DNA of 64,000 nt from Cryptomeria japonica (lineage: Eukaryota > Streptophyta > Pinopsida > Cupressales > Cupressaceae): contig NC_081406.1 of assembly GCF_030272615.1 (NCBI RefSeq), forward strand, positions 240,670,422 through 240,734,421. The letters are read 5' to 3'. Shown one piece after another: positions 1 to 11,385 of the stretch; within the stretch, counting starts at the first letter, position 1; each line of letters opens with the position of its first letter. The notes beneath the pieces were generated by a model that saw nothing but the letters and a program-made list of their open reading frames with translations, ran no database searches and was not told the origin of the DNA. Position numbers and translations under genes: made by a program.

Positions 1-838
1 TACAAAAAGGATTGGAAATTTAGTTTATATCAAGAAAAGTTGAATCCTGTTTACAAGAATTGATGGCAAGGTCCATGTAACATACTAGTAAGGACTACGA
101 AAATTTAGAACCCTTCTTCCTCTATCAATATATGACCATGTGGCTTCATATATAATTTTTTACATTAATTTATAGTTTATAGAAATGGTGGAATATATTA
201 TTATGTATGGTGAATACATGACTATGAATACAAAAACTAACTTATAACTTGAGTTTGACAATTTTTACTAGGGATATAATAGAAGATTATCAAGGGTGGT
301 AGATTTTTCAGCACATATGTGTGTACATTAGAGAGCTCATCTTTTGTTACATCATCAATAATGGAATTCAGATGGCATAGTTGTAAATGGATTTTTAAAG
401 ATTTTTTGTTGATTAAAAATTTATAAATTGGAAATCAATAGGTGCATCCTTAGTTGTCCAACAAAATGACAAGTTATGCATTTATATGCACTTTTAGTAC
501 ATTTAGGCAGAAAAGTTATAGTACATCAAAGAGGCGAATCCTAATGTTTCTTCAGAGACCCAGGCTTCTATTCCTACTTTGGCTCTTGTTGTGAAGGTTG
601 CTTCCTCCTAGATATTGTGTTTTCTAGTGATCATTGATTTTCCTTGTATTCTTGTTCCCCCCTCCGGCTATTGTTGATCATCCAATTGAGGGATCACTAC
701 TTATTTCCCTTAGTATTGGATGGATGGATGATAGTATTGCTTGGACGATTGTTCATCAAAGGAGGAAAGGTCCTTCTCCTTCTCCCCTTACTCTTTAGAG
801 ATTGGTGAAAGAGAATTCTATTGTACAGATTCGGGACC
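1..838. other. AT-rich flank without a supported gene
   Basis: I see no gene here. The stretch is AT-rich to about 540, then more mixed in composition. From about 715 to 838 a short open stretch on the plus strand reads into the sequence that resumes at 11386 once element A is removed. Its composition could come from a decayed coding repeat, for example a LINE, but no motif is strong enough to name it. Confidence 0.5.
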
Positions 839-843
839 CTTGT
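839..843. repeat. Target site duplication of element A, left copy
   Basis: CTTGT lies directly before the TGTTGTTT start of the LTR. The same five bases follow the other LTR at 11381-11385. A 5-bp duplication is the usual size for Ty1/copia integration, and it fixes the ends of element A. Confidence 0.85.
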
Positions 844-1607
844 TGTTGTTTGTAGGTAATCATATGTTAATCTAGTTACTTAAACTATAAATAGTCTAAG
901 AATAAGAAGTAATAATAATAAAAGTACACAACACAAGACACAAGTACCCTAGGAAAACCTCCCTCTTGGAGGAAAAAGCCAACATCAAAGATTCAGATTA
1001 GTTCCTTATTTATAAGGAGATTACATGAATTAGATTACTTATTCGATTTGGTTGCCAATCTAGGGCATATTGAACCTAGCATATTTAGTTGTAGTGTCTT
1101 TAGAGAGACCAGAATATCGACAACACTTAAAGAGGGAGATCATTGAAGTATAGCGCACCACCTTGCCCACCAAGTTGTCCAATGGATCGCTCTCTACCAT
1201 GCTAGATTCGCCGATTGTTCTTGCATAAGGCTAATGGCACTTGATCACGATATTTGTTGTGTGGAATGAATCTTGTTTATATACAAGATTCATGTTCAAG
1301 TCTTCTAAGTCAGCCTTAACTAATTCCCTTTATTTTACATATTTGACTTTGCACTTTGGCACCCAATTTGGGGTCTACTTAACTTGCAACTTGTGATACG
1401 TTTCCTTTTGGGCCCAACCCTATGAAGTGCTTAACCACACATTACATTTGGGCCCAGCCCTATAAACATAAATTGCTTAATACACACGTTACATTTAGGC
1501 CCAACCCTATTAGGCATAAATTGCTTAACCTTATTACAATAAGATGATATTTTAATTGCCACAAGGCAACATTAAAATATGATTTGAACTAGATAATCAT
1601 TTCAACA
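844..1607 (-). repeat. 3' LTR of element A
   Basis: Matches 10598-11380 along its length, including the shared blocks around the runs of tataaatag and cacaacacaagacacaag. On the minus strand it begins TGTTGAAATG and ends in AACAACA. The two LTRs differ by many substitutions and small indels, so the insertion is old. Confidence 0.9.
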
Positions 1608-1738
1608 CTCCCTCTTAGCTAGAGAGGATTCTATCAACTCTCAAAGTGACTACCACCATGGCTACTCCCATGGATGAAACAAATAATATGTTCACCATAG
1701 CTACTCCTAGAGGGTGAATGAACTCATCATGGATTTTC
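1608..1738 (-). other. Element A internal 3' end with polypurine tract
   Basis: On the minus strand AAGAGGGAG directly precedes the TGTTGAAATG start of the 3' LTR, as a polypurine tract should. The rest has two partial units of the short repeat seen at 9305-9540 (around 1650 and 1692), so the nested element B split this array. Confidence 0.75.
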
Positions 1739-3185
1739 TTTCGGCATTTTGACTTTGTTGGTATTTTGCATAGAGATTGCATTAATGATATATTTTCATT
1801 GACATCAATTGAACCGGTAATGGTATTCATGTTATTGCTGATATTATTGTTTTTTATATTGGCTAAGTAAGGGGTAAGAAGAGCTTTGTGGAAGATGTTG
1901 TAAACAAGTATGTAGTATGTAAAGTTTGTGAGTTGAACCGGTGTAAAGGTGTAAAGGGTTAAACCTTTCTATGTAATGTGACCGGTAAACCCTATCAGCT
2001 GTTAAACCCTAACTGATCAAGTTTGATGATTTATTATCTGATAAGCGGTAATGATGGAGACACATGTGATCATTGAATGAGGATATGTTCAAATTCTTTT
2101 GGAGCATTTGTTCTTGTCTAGGGAAGGAGAAAAGTGGATTGCATCTAATACATAGCGTGTGATGAGTTACAAAGTCCAATGAAGCGATGATCATGGAGTG
2201 GTTGAAATTGTCTTAAAGAATGTGAAGAGATTGTCATGATTTCTAATGGTCAAGATTGTACCGAATTGTTTGTAATCTCAATCATGAGAATTAGGATTTT
2301 GCAGTGTTACCAACCTAATTGATTTCTATTTAAGGTCGATGAAGTTGTTGTAAAGGTTGTTGGCAAGATAGGTAGAAAAACTGTTGAGTGTGTAGTTGCC
2401 TAATTGGTGGATGGATCTACACTTTGAGTGAAGGCAGATTGAAGCATAGAAGGATCTGATCAAGCAAATGTAGTGCTACTCAGACATATCAAGAAAACAT
2501 GTTGTTTTCTAACAATTACAACAGAAGTAAAATCCCTTAACCAGGTAAGCTCTAACAAGCTTGGTTACATATTAAATCCTCTAACAAGGTGGTCCATTAG
2601 CTTTGATTCTTATATCCTCCAGTGAGGTTACTTCTAATAGGGTATTGTGCTTTTTATCAAGGCATATTTGTAAATCCCTTAACCAGGTGATTCCTAACTG
2701 GAATTAGTTCTTAACAGGACTTATTGTAAAGCTTTAATAGGCTTGGCTCCTAATAGGGTGAACTTCAGAAGACTTCAGATAGCTATCCTTGTGAGTCTCA
2801 TCTCACCGTGGTTTTTACCTATTTGGGTTTTCCACGTATAAACATTTGTGTCAAATGGTGAATGCTTTTATGGTTATGATCTTATTTGTTGACATGGTTA
2901 ATTTCTGATAATGCATGTTATGTAGAAGCATTGAGAGATGAATATGTTGATTTATGATTAAGCATTGTTGATGTTTACAAGATTGAAGTTGTTTACTGTT
3001 AAATTTGTCATAATAGTTAAACCGGTTGATGTCAAATATTCTTATGAATATTGATCTTGACTAAGATATGTTTACTTTGTTTGACTGAGTTTGAGTTTGG
3101 GAACTTTGTATTAGTTTTTCAATATACTAATTCACCCACCCCTCTCAGTATTCTACCAGATACTTATTCTTTCATCATACCATCA
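1739..3185 (+). repeat. 5' LTR of element B
   Basis: Homologous to 7579-9297 after removal of the SINE there. It has a short segment around 2565-2620 missing from the 3' LTR. The end ACCATCA is followed two bases later by the primer binding site. Confidence 0.9.
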
Positions 3186-3187
3186 AT

Positions 3188-3199
3188 TGGTATCAGAGC
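3188..3199 (+). other. Primer binding site of element B
   Basis: TGGTATCAGAGC is the usual copia sequence complementary to the 3' end of initiator tRNA-Met. It lies two bases after the 5' LTR and would prime minus-strand DNA synthesis. Confidence 0.9.
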
Positions 3200-3256
3200 T
3201 ACTCAGGTCCTCTTAATCTAAAAGCCTAACAGCTTGAGGAAAATATCTTGTAGATC

Positions 3257-4340
3257 ATGATGAAGAAAGAAGGTTTGAAGTTGAACAAAGATAACTATAG
3301 AATATGGAGTGACAGAATGAAGATTTACATTAAGAGTCTTGATAGTCAGTATTGGGATCATATAAAAATAAGTATACTACACCTACTGGACCCCTGATTG
3401 ATGATCAGAAGAAAGAACAACAAGAAAATCACCAAGCATTAGAAGCTATTATTAGTTCCATGTTTGATGCTGAATACGTAGATGTTCATTGTCTTGAAAC
3501 TGCATATGAAGTATAGAAGAAATTATAAGAGATTTATAGCTGTGATGAACATGTTAAGATTGCCAAAGAAGAGAGTCTGAGAGGAAAGTTTGGTGACATG
3601 AGAATGTCTAAAGGTGAGAATATCCAGCAGTATGGTCAAAGGATTAAAAAGATAGTTGGTGAGATAAAGAGTGCAGGAGGGAAAGTGGAAGATGCCACAG
3701 TAATCAGTAAGGTACTGAGAACCCTTCTACTGGTCTATGCTATCCAAGTTGTAGCTATTCAGGAGCTGAAATACATTGACAAGGCAAAGGTAACTCTTGA
3801 CTCTATTGTTGGCAAACTTACTGCTTTTGAACTAAATGGCTATGATGGTAGTGCACAGAAATCAGAATATGCATTAAGAGCTTCTATCTCTAACCCATTT
3901 GTGAGAAAAAGTAGAGATACCAGCCATAACTATGAATCTAGATCTAGTAGAGATGTTGAAGATGAAGATAGACTAGTGGAACTTGAAGCATTGTTGGCAA
4001 AAGGACTGCTTACAGGCACTAGTAAATATAGACGTAAGCTACCTTTAAAATCTTTTGCATGCAATAAAATTGGTCATATAGCAAAAAATTGCCCTAATAG
4101 TGAAAATGAATACAAGAGAGAAAAGTTTAAGAAGTACAAGGGTAAAGGCAAGAGAGATTGTCTTGTAGCTATTGACAGTGGTATTATTGATGAAGAATCT
4201 AATGATGATGCTAGTGAAGATATTGTGTTTGTAGCTATTAAGGAAGAAATATCAGATCAAATGGCATTAGTATCCAGAATGGATAACTGTGATGGTTGGA
4301 TCATTGATAGCGGTTGTTCACATCACATGACTGGTGATTA
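3257..4340 (+). pseudogene. Element B gag and protease region (broken)
   Basis: The likely start is the ATG at 3257, opening with a lysine-rich stretch and a WSDRMK motif typical of copia gag. A frameshift near 3370 and stops near 3514 and 3526 break the frame; a long open part runs 3598-4341. The nucleocapsid motif CNKIGHIAKNC lies near 4060-4090, but the first cysteine of the expected CCHC set is serine. The protease motif WIIDSGCSHHMTGD lies at about 4297-4338 and keeps the catalytic DSG. The stop right after it (TAG) fits a CAG codon changed by a C-to-T transition. In a live element this would be one polyprotein making the capsid and the processing protease. Confidence 0.88.
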
Positions 4341-5720
4341 GAGCAAATTTCTTTCCCTGAAGGAATTTGATGGAATCTAACAACTTGGCAGTGACTCACC
4401 CTGTATGGTTTAAGGAAAGGGAGTTATTTCTCTTAATGGAAAGAGTAGTGTTGACAATGTCTATTGGGTTGAAGGCCTAAAGCATAATCTTTTAAGTGTG
4501 GCACAACTTAATGACAAAGGATACCCACTAGAGTTTAGATATGGAATGTGCAAAATATTTGACAACAAAGGTGAATTGATTACTACCGGGAAACAGACTA
4601 GAGGTAATCTATTTCATCTCAATCCTAAAGTTAGCAACTGTTTGATTGCAAAAATAGATGATAGCTAGCTTTGGCATAAGAGAATTTGTCATATAAATTT
4701 TGACAATATTGTTAAGGTAAGCAAGTCTAAGACAATAAGAGGTTTTCCTCAGTTAGACAAACCGGTTAATGCTCTTTGTAAAGAATGTCAACAAGGAAAG
4801 ATGACTTCTTCAACTTTTAAAAGCAAGTCCTTCTCAACAGAGCACTTGTTAGATTTGGTTCATATATATCTATGTAGACCAATAAGAACAAGAAGCATTC
4901 AAGGTGATAGATACTTCATGATCTTCACTGATGATTGTTCAAGGATGATGTGGGTCACATTCTTGAAGGATAAGAATGAAGCTTTTGGTAAATTCAAGGC
5001 ATTCAAAGCCTTAGCTAAGAAAGAGAGTGGCAAAAAGATAAAATGTCTAAGAATACATCAAGGCGCTGAATTCACTTCTGCAGAGTAAATATTGTGATGA
5101 TAATGGTATAAAGCGGCAACTTTCTGCACCAAGGACACCACAACAAAATGGTATAGCATAGGGAAACCACTGGTCAGTGGTTGAAGCGACTAGGACTATG
5201 TTGATATAAGGAGGTGTATCAAAAACATTTTGGAAAGAAGCTGTAAGTACAACTATTTACACAATGAACCCAGTTCTGGTGAAAAAAGGTAAGGACAAGA
5301 CCCCATATGAGTACTGGTATGGGAGATCACCCAATGTTAGCTATTTTAAGATATTTGGATGTAAATGTTTTATTAAAATAGGTGATTACATAAGCAAGTT
5401 TGAAGCTAAGAGTGATGAAGGCATATTTCTTGGCTATTCCACCAAGAGTAAGGCCTATAAATGCTTCAACAACCAGACACAAAAAATTATTGAAAGTTCT
5501 GATGTTTGTGTAGATGAATGTCCTGAAATTTTAGAAGGAACCAGTTCTAAGAAGAAGGATGAAGATCCTTGCATTTTTCTTTTGGAACTTGAAACTGTTA
5601 ATTTAAAAACCGATAAAGAAAATCTTGATGTACTTGTTCAACCGAAACAAATAAATTCAGAGGAAAATGACAATGAAGAAGCTGAAATTGAAGAGAATGA
5701 TCATCTGTACTAACTAGAAG
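4341..5720 (+). pseudogene. Element B pre-integrase and integrase region (broken)
   Basis: The GAG-pre-integrase zinc-binding region is recognisable at about 4675-4800 (LWHKRICHINF, then a CKECQQGK motif). The integrase core follows. The first catalytic aspartate, in the usual HTDLCGP context, reads VHIYLC, and the second, usually SDNGGEF, reads IHQGAEF near 5055, so two of the three acidic residues are gone. A PQQNG motif near 5140 is followed by a stop. Frames differ between 4801-5088 and 5264-5713, so frameshifts are present. The C-terminal part around 5300-5500 has the FGCKCF and DEGIFLGYS motifs of copia integrases. Confidence 0.88.
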
Positions 5721-5742
5721 GAGAATAAGAGAGAACTCTTGC

Positions 5743-7266
5743 ATGATATCCACCTTTGAACCTAGAAGTGCTAAAGAGGCATTCGGTGATGATCATTGGG
5801 TGAAAGCTATGGAGGAGGAGCTGGATCAAATTGAGCAAAACAACACTTGGACCCTGGTACCCCAACCGGTAAACAAGAATGTTATAGGTACTAAATGGGT
5901 GTTCAGAAACAAATTAAATGAAGATGGTGTTGTAATTCACAATAAGGAAAGATTAGTATGCAAAGGTTACGCGCAAGAAGAATTAGAAGGCTATGGAGAA
6001 ACTTTTGCACCAGTAGCAAGACTGGAAGGTGTCAAGATATTGCTTGCATTCGCAGCTCATAAGAAGTTCAAGTTATACTAGATGGATGTTAAGTCTGTAT
6101 TCTTGAATGGAATACTAGAAGAAGAGGTTTATATAGAGCAACCTGATGGTTATGCATTGACAAAAAAGGAAGACATGGTATGCAAATTGCATAAAGCCTT
6201 ATATGGATTAAAGTAGGCACTCAAAGCACGGTATGATTGGCTTCATACTCATCTGATGAAGATAGGCTTTACTAGAACTAGTGATGACAACAACATTTAT
6301 CTCAAGTCTGAAGGAGATGAGATACTGGTCAGTGAAGTATTTGTAGATGACATTATATTTGGAGGTAATGATGACATGAGTATTTTTTTTGCAAATGAAA
6401 TGAAGAATGAATTTTAGATGACATTAGTAGGGGAAATAAAAAATTTCATAGGCTTATAGATACAATAGATGAAGAATGTGAAAGAGGTTCTGAAGACTTT
6501 CGGTATGAGTGACTGTAAACTAGTTGGAACCCCAATGGTTACATGTTGTAAATTGTCCAAGGAAGATGCATCTAAGTTTTTAGATGAAAAGGAATACAGG
6601 TCAATGATTGGAAAATTACACTATGTTGTTCACAGTTGACCAGATATTGCCCATGCAGTTGGTATTGTTGCTAGATTTCAGAAGAATCCAAAGGAGGCAC
6701 ATCTAATGGAAACCAAGAGAATTTTTAGATATCTAAAAGGTACTATTGACTATGGGTTATGGTATCCATATGGTTGAAATTTTGATTTGAAAGCATACAC
6801 AGATGTTGATTGGGCAAGAAATATTGATGACTGGAAGAGAGCTACCAGTGGAGCATTCTTTCTAGGAGGAAGGCTAGTCTCTTAGAGTAGCAAAAAGAAG
6901 AGTTGCACTTCATAATCTACTGCTGAAGTTGAGTATGTAGAAGCTTATATGAATTGCACACAAGCTATGTGCATGAGGCACATTTTGGAAGGTTAGAAGA
7001 TGGAAATCTCAGAACCAATAAAGATTTTGTGTGATAATACAAGTGCAAGAAATATTTTTAAAAATCTTGTTTTGCACACAAGGACTAAGCACATTGAATT
7101 GAAATATCACTTCTTAAGGGAAAAAGTTCAAAGTAAAGATGTTATCTTGGAGCATGTCTCGACCAAGGAGCGACTTGCAGATATCTTTATCAAACCTCCA
7201 CCTAAGACCACTTTCGAGTATCTTAGAAGTCATTTTGGGGCAATCCCTCTTCATGATGTTAGTTGA
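5743..7266 (+). pseudogene. Element B reverse transcriptase and RNase H (broken)
   Basis: RT begins with the HWVKAMEEELDQIEQNNTW motif near 5800 and continues through GTKWVFRNKLNEDG and ARLEGVKILLAFAAH. The catalytic box reads VFVDDIIFGG near 6345, with FVDD in place of the usual copia YVDD. RNase H follows, with the CDNTSARNI and HTRTKHIELKYHFLRE motifs at 7030-7120, ending at 7266. In-frame stops near 6079, 6213, 6460, 6639, 6774, 6885 and 6993 are almost all explained by CAG to TAG, TGG to TAG or CGA to TGA changes. Confidence 0.9.
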
Positions 7267-7578
7267 GCATGATGCTGATTGCATCAATCCCTGAATTACT
7301 TACAAAATTTTACATGGATTGTTGAAGAAATGGATGTATTCCACAGGGGATGCATCATTATCATAGTGAGAGCAGAATTACATGTTCTACTTTCACTTTG
7401 GCATTCCTGTCAAAGGGGGAGAAGAATTATGTGTCTGATTAGGTGAACCAGCAGCAGGTTGAAGATAGACAAAGCAAGATGAATACTTGGTAATATAAAC
7501 CAGGATTCCTATTCACCAATCTCAATAGCAATCAGAGGCGTTGATATTTGTATTGCCATCAACACCAAAGGGGGAGAT
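7267..7578 (+). other. Element B 3' internal spacer with polypurine tract
   Basis: Non-coding spacer between the end of pol and the 3' LTR. It has two G-rich purine runs, one near 7415 (AAAGGGGGAGAAG) and the proper tract at 7567-7577 (AAAGGGGGAGA) beside the LTR, which would prime plus-strand synthesis. Confidence 0.8.
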
Positions 7579-7731
7579 TGTTGGCATTTTGAGTTTGTTG
7601 GTATTTTGCATAGAGATTGCATTAATGATATATTTTCATTGATGTCAATTGAACCGGTAATGGTATTCATGTCATTGCTGATATTGTTATTTTTTATATT
7701 GGCTAAGTAACTAGTAAGAAGAGCTTTGTGG

Positions 7732-7886
7732 TGTCCAAGGGGTTTAGCTTAACTGGTTAAAACACTGGGTTCTCACTATGGAGACCCAAGTTCAATTCCC
7801 AATAGGGACATCTGAAGTGGAATTCTAAGCTGTGACTCTTGGCCTTCCATAGGATGGAGAAGGTCTTGGGGTCAATCTAATCAAAC

Positions 7887-7930
<44 letters not shown>

Positions 7931-8034
7931 TCAAAGATATGTAATGGGGATGGGCCCCCCTACTATGTCCCCACTGGTTCATAGCTCCAGTCAAAAGTTA
8001 TTCAGGCTTCGGCCAATTACCGATCAAAAAAAAA
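7732..8034 (+). mobile_element. tRNA-derived SINE with full target site duplication
   Basis: An insertion present in the 3' LTR but not the 5' LTR of element B. It is bounded by the 16-bp direct repeat AAGAAGAGCTTTGTGG (7716-7731 and 8035-8050). The 5' part carries RNA polymerase III promoter boxes: A box TAGCTTAACTGG at 7745-7756, a perfect fit to TRGYNNAANNGG, and B box GTTCAATTCC at 7790-7799, at normal spacing. The body holds an ATA microsatellite and the 3' end is an A run at 8026-8034. Size, promoter, tail and duplication together define a SINE moved by LINE machinery. I cannot assign it to a named family. Confidence 0.92.
7887..7930. repeat. ATA trinucleotide microsatellite inside the SINE
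   Basis: About 14 perfect ATA units in the middle of the SINE body. It likely grew after insertion or is a feature of the family; other copies would be needed to decide. Confidence 0.9.
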
Positions 8035-9304
8035 AAGAAGAGCTTTGTGGAAGATGTTGTAAAAAAGCATGTAGTATGTAAAGTTTGTGAGTTTAACCAG
8101 TGTAAAGATGTAAAGGGTCAAACCTTTCTATGTAATGTGACAGGTAAACCCTATTAGCTGTTAAACCCTAACCAATCAAGTTTGATGATTTATTATTTGA
8201 TAAGCGGTAATGATGGAGACACGTGCAGTCATTGAATGAGGATATGTTCAAATTGTTTTAGAGCATTTGTTCTTGTATAGGGAAGGAGCAAAGTGGATTG
8301 CATCTAATACACAATGTGTGATGAGTTACAAAGTCCAATAAAGCGGTGATCATGGAGTGGTTGGAATTTTCTTGAAGAAAGTTAAGAGATTGTCATGATT
8401 TCTAATGGTCAAGATTATACCAACTTGTTTGTAATCTCGATGATGAGAATTAGGTTTTTGATATGTTATCGACCTAATTGATTTCTATTTAAGGTCGATG
8501 AAGTTTTTGTAAAGGTTGTTGGCAAGATAGGTAGAAAACTTGTTGAGTGTGTAGTTTCCTAACTAGTGGATGGATCTACACTTTGAGTGAAGGCAGATTG
8601 AAGCATAGAAGGATTTGATCAAGCAAATGTAGTGCTACTCAGATAGATCAAGAAAACCTGTTGTTTTCTAACAATTACAACAAAAGTAAAATCCCTTAAC
8701 CAGGTAAGCTCTAACAAGCTTGGTAAATCCTCTAGTGAGGTTACTCCTAACAAGGTATTGTGCTTTTTATCAAGGTGTATTTGTAAATCCCTTAACCAAG
8801 TGATTCCTAACCAGAATTAGTTCTTAACAGGGCTTATTGTAAAGCTTTAACAGGCTTGGCTCCTAACAGGGTGAACTTCAGAAGAGTTCAGATAGCTATC
8901 CTTGTGCTTCTCATCTCGCCATGGTTTTTACCTATTTGGGTTTTCCATGTATAAACATTTGTGTCAAGTAGTGAATGCTTTTGTGGTTATGATCTTATTT
9001 GTTGACATGGTTAATTTCTGATAAGGTATGTTGTGTAGAAGCATTGAGAGATGAATATGTTGAGGTATGATTAAGCATTGTTGATGTTTACAAGATTGAA
9101 GTTGTTTACTATTAAAGTTGTCATAATAGTTAAACCGGTTGATGTCAAGTATTCTTATGATTATTGATCTTGACTGAGATATGTTTACTTTGTTTCACTA
9201 AGTTTGAGTTTGGGAACTTTGTATCAGTTTTTCAATATACTTATTCACCCCCCCTCTCAGTATTCTACGGGATACTTATTCTTTCATCATACCATCAATT
9301 TCTT

Positions 9305-9540
9305 CCATGATACCCACCATACCTACTCGCAGAGGGTGGGACTACCATGCCTACTCGCAAAGGGTGGAATTTCTTCAATGATGCCCACCATAGCTACTCG
9401 CAGAGGGTGGGTCCACCATGGCTACTCGCAGAAGGTGGAACATGGGCTTTCACCTCAAACTTCTCCCAGAGAAGAATGCATCACCACCATACCTACTCGC
9501 AGAGGGTGGATCCACCATACCTACTCATAAAGGGTGGAAT
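9305..9540. repeat. Irregular short-repeat array in element A
   Basis: Six units sharing CTACTCGCAGAGGGTGG with a preceding CCACCATA or close variant occur near 9310, 9336, 9382, 9411, 9484 and 9513. Two more partial units lie on the other side of the nested element at 1650-1715. Each full unit starts CCACC and ends GGTGG, so it could fold into a small hairpin. Spacing is irregular, between about 26 and 70 bp. It lies between the gag remnant and the polypurine tract of element A. Confidence 0.8.
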
Positions 9541-9660
9541 GAAAAACCATTACACAAAAGATGAGACTTCCTCTGAACCTGAAAGAAACTAGCTCCCTCT
9601 GAGCTTGACAAGCTCCCTTTGAAGCTAAAGATGTCAAGATCCCTCTAACATTTCCTCCTT

Positions 9661-10506
9661 TTAGAAAAGGAAGTCTTCATTTGACCTTTTCTCCTCCTGA
9701 GATGTCCCTATGCCAACTTCTGTAGAGGAAGCAAGAGGAGTGGACCTGAATTTGCAATCTCGAGAAAAACTAACATACTTGTCACTCTTAAAGCACTGGA
9801 TGTGGGATAAGTCCTTCTTCCTTTCCTTAGGGGCAGCATCAGAATCTCTATCTCTATCCCACTTCCTTCCTTTGCCTTTAACCATATGTGAATCCAAGAC
9901 TTGGTTGTCTACATCATAATGATCACATTCAATTCCTCTTGCTATCAATCATGACTATTCTTGTATGCAATCTACTCTCAAACGATCGAACTTGGGAAGA
10001 TTTGGCCTTGCACTGATTCCTTGAATGCAAGACTCCCAAGATGCTGGAAGGCCATTAAGGGAAAGCATGGTTAAGTCACTATCATCAACAACCTTCCCAA
10101 TGGATGAGAGAAGATCTCTCAAATTAGAAATCCTCATGAAGTATGCAATGACGGATTCACTTTTCATCATCTTGATGTGATGAAGTTGTTGCTTCAAAGC
10201 TAGGGCATGACTGGTGTTATTGATTTCATACATCTCTTCCAATGTCTTAAACATTTCGTTGGCAGTCTTCTGCTTGGGGATGATAGGTACAATATGATCC
10301 TTTATGGAGTCAACCAACATTCTTTGAGCTTGAAAATATTTCTTCCTCCATGAAGTCTTTTCCTCTTTTGTCTTAGGTTGAATGGAAGATCTCTTCACAA
10401 AGTCTGCAAGATCACTTCCATTTAATGCAACCATGATTCAGAATCTCCATGACGTGAAGTTGGATGCACCATTCAATCTATCTTCAACCCTGAGACAATT
10501 CATCAT
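9661..10506 (-). pseudogene. Element A gag (copia type, broken)
   Basis: On the minus strand the frame opens at about 10506 with a start followed by LNGASNFTSW, a copia gag N-terminus, hits a TGA near 10440, and then runs open to 9955. The open part has the gag helical region (LEEMYEINNTSHALALKQQL, then SVIAYFMRISNLRDLL). A second open piece at 9948-9661 has a basic stretch followed by CFKSDKYVSFSRDC, a damaged CCHC zinc knuckle that lacks the second cysteine and the histidine. No protease or other pol domain follows. The product would have packaged element RNA; here it is degenerate. Confidence 0.85.
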
Positions 10507-10585
10507 TTTGAATGAAGTAATAAAAGCAAAAATGGAAGGAGGATGAACAACTACAATCAATCTGATTACCCCTAATTCGAACTTG

Positions 10586-10597
10586 AATCTAATACCA
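10586..10597 (-). other. Primer binding site of element A
   Basis: On the minus strand TGGTATTAGATT directly follows the 5' LTR end. It is a variant of the copia site matching initiator tRNA-Met and sets the element's direction. Confidence 0.75.
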
Positions 10598-11380
10598 TGT
10601 TGTTTTTTAGGTAATCAAGTGCTAATCTAGTTACTTAAATTATAAATAGACTAAGAATAAGAAAAAATAATTAAAAAAAGTACACAACACAAGACACAAG
10701 TACCCTGGGAAAACCTACCTCTTGGAGGAAAAACACAATATCAAAGATTCCAATTAGTTCCTTATTTATAAGTAGATTACATGAATCAACTTACTTATTT
10801 GATTTGGTTGCCAATCTAGGGCAGACTAAACCTAGCATATGCAGCTGTAGTGTGTCTTTAGAGAGTAGAATATCAACAAGACTTGAAGAGGGAGATCACT
10901 GAAGTATAGCGCACCACCTTGCCCAACAAGTTGTCCAATAGATTCGCTCAAGGATGAAGATATGGATCACTCTCTACTATGGTAGATTTGCTAACTGTTC
11001 TTGCATAAGGCTGATGGCACTTGATCAGGATATTTGTTGTGTAGAATGAATCTTGTTTATATACAAGATTCATGTTCAAGTCTTCTAAGTCGGCCTTAAC
11101 TAATTCCCTTTATTTTACATATTTCACTTTGCACTTTGGCGCCCAATTTGGGGCCTACTCAACTTGCAACTTGTGATATGTTTCCTTTTGGGCCGAGCCC
11201 TATGAAGTCCTTAACCACATGCTACATTTGGGCCTAGCTCTATAAACATAAATTGTTTAATCCACAAGTTAAATTTAGGCCTAACCCTATAAGGCATAAA
11301 TCACTTAACCTTATTACAATAAGATATTTTAATTGCCACAAGGCAACATTAAAATATGATCCGAACTAATCATTTCAACA
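10598..11380 (-). repeat. 5' LTR of element A
   Basis: Pairs with 844-1607. TG and CA ends are intact and the target duplication CTTGT follows at 11381-11385. It contains about 20 bp around 10950 that are missing from the 3' LTR. Confidence 0.9.
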
Positions 11381-11385
11381 CTTGT
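11381..11385. repeat. Target site duplication of element A, right copy
   Basis: CTTGT, identical to 839-843. Confidence 0.85.

Larger units (their letters stand above)
1739..9297 (+). mobile_element. Element B: full-length but dead Ty1/copia retrotransposon nested in element A
   Basis: LTRs at 1739-3185 and 7579-9297 bracket a copia-type gag-protease-integrase-RT-RNase H order on the plus strand. A primer binding site matching initiator tRNA-Met follows the 5' LTR, and AAAGGGGGAGA precedes the 3' LTR. Flanks TTTTC (1734-1738) and ATTTC (9298-9302) look like a target duplication with one mismatch; the exact left end is uncertain by 2-3 bases because the first bases of the 5' LTR are mutated. 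It sits inside element A, so it is younger. Many in-frame stops and some frameshifts make it inactive. The 3' LTR carries a SINE that is absent from the 5' LTR. Confidence 0.92.
7579..9297 (+). repeat. 3' LTR of element B, carrying a SINE
   Basis: Starts TGTTGGCATTTT and ends ACCATCA. Apart from the 319-bp SINE plus duplicated target (7732-8050), it is about 1.4 kb, matching the 5' LTR at 1739-3185. It lacks a segment of roughly 50 bp present in the 5' LTR near 2565-2620. Confidence 0.9.
844..11380 (-). mobile_element. Element A: gag-only copia-type LTR retrotransposon, minus strand, host of a nested element
   Basis: Two direct LTRs (844-1607 and 10598-11380) with TG/CA ends are flanked by CTTGT. 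A primer binding site related to initiator tRNA-Met adjoins the right LTR and a purine tract adjoins the left LTR, so the element reads on the minus strand. Without the nested element B (1739-9297), the internal region is only about 1.4 kb. It holds a degenerate copia gag, a damaged zinc-knuckle region and a short-repeat array, with no protease, integrase or reverse transcriptase. It resembles the non-autonomous gag-only elements known as TR-GAG and would depend on pol from a relative. Loss of pol by deletion after insertion is the alternative. Confidence 0.85.

Noticed and set aside
9204-9592. Overlapping plus-strand frames with repeated TYSQR-type words
   Set aside because: Caused by the short-repeat array of element A and the LTR end of element B.
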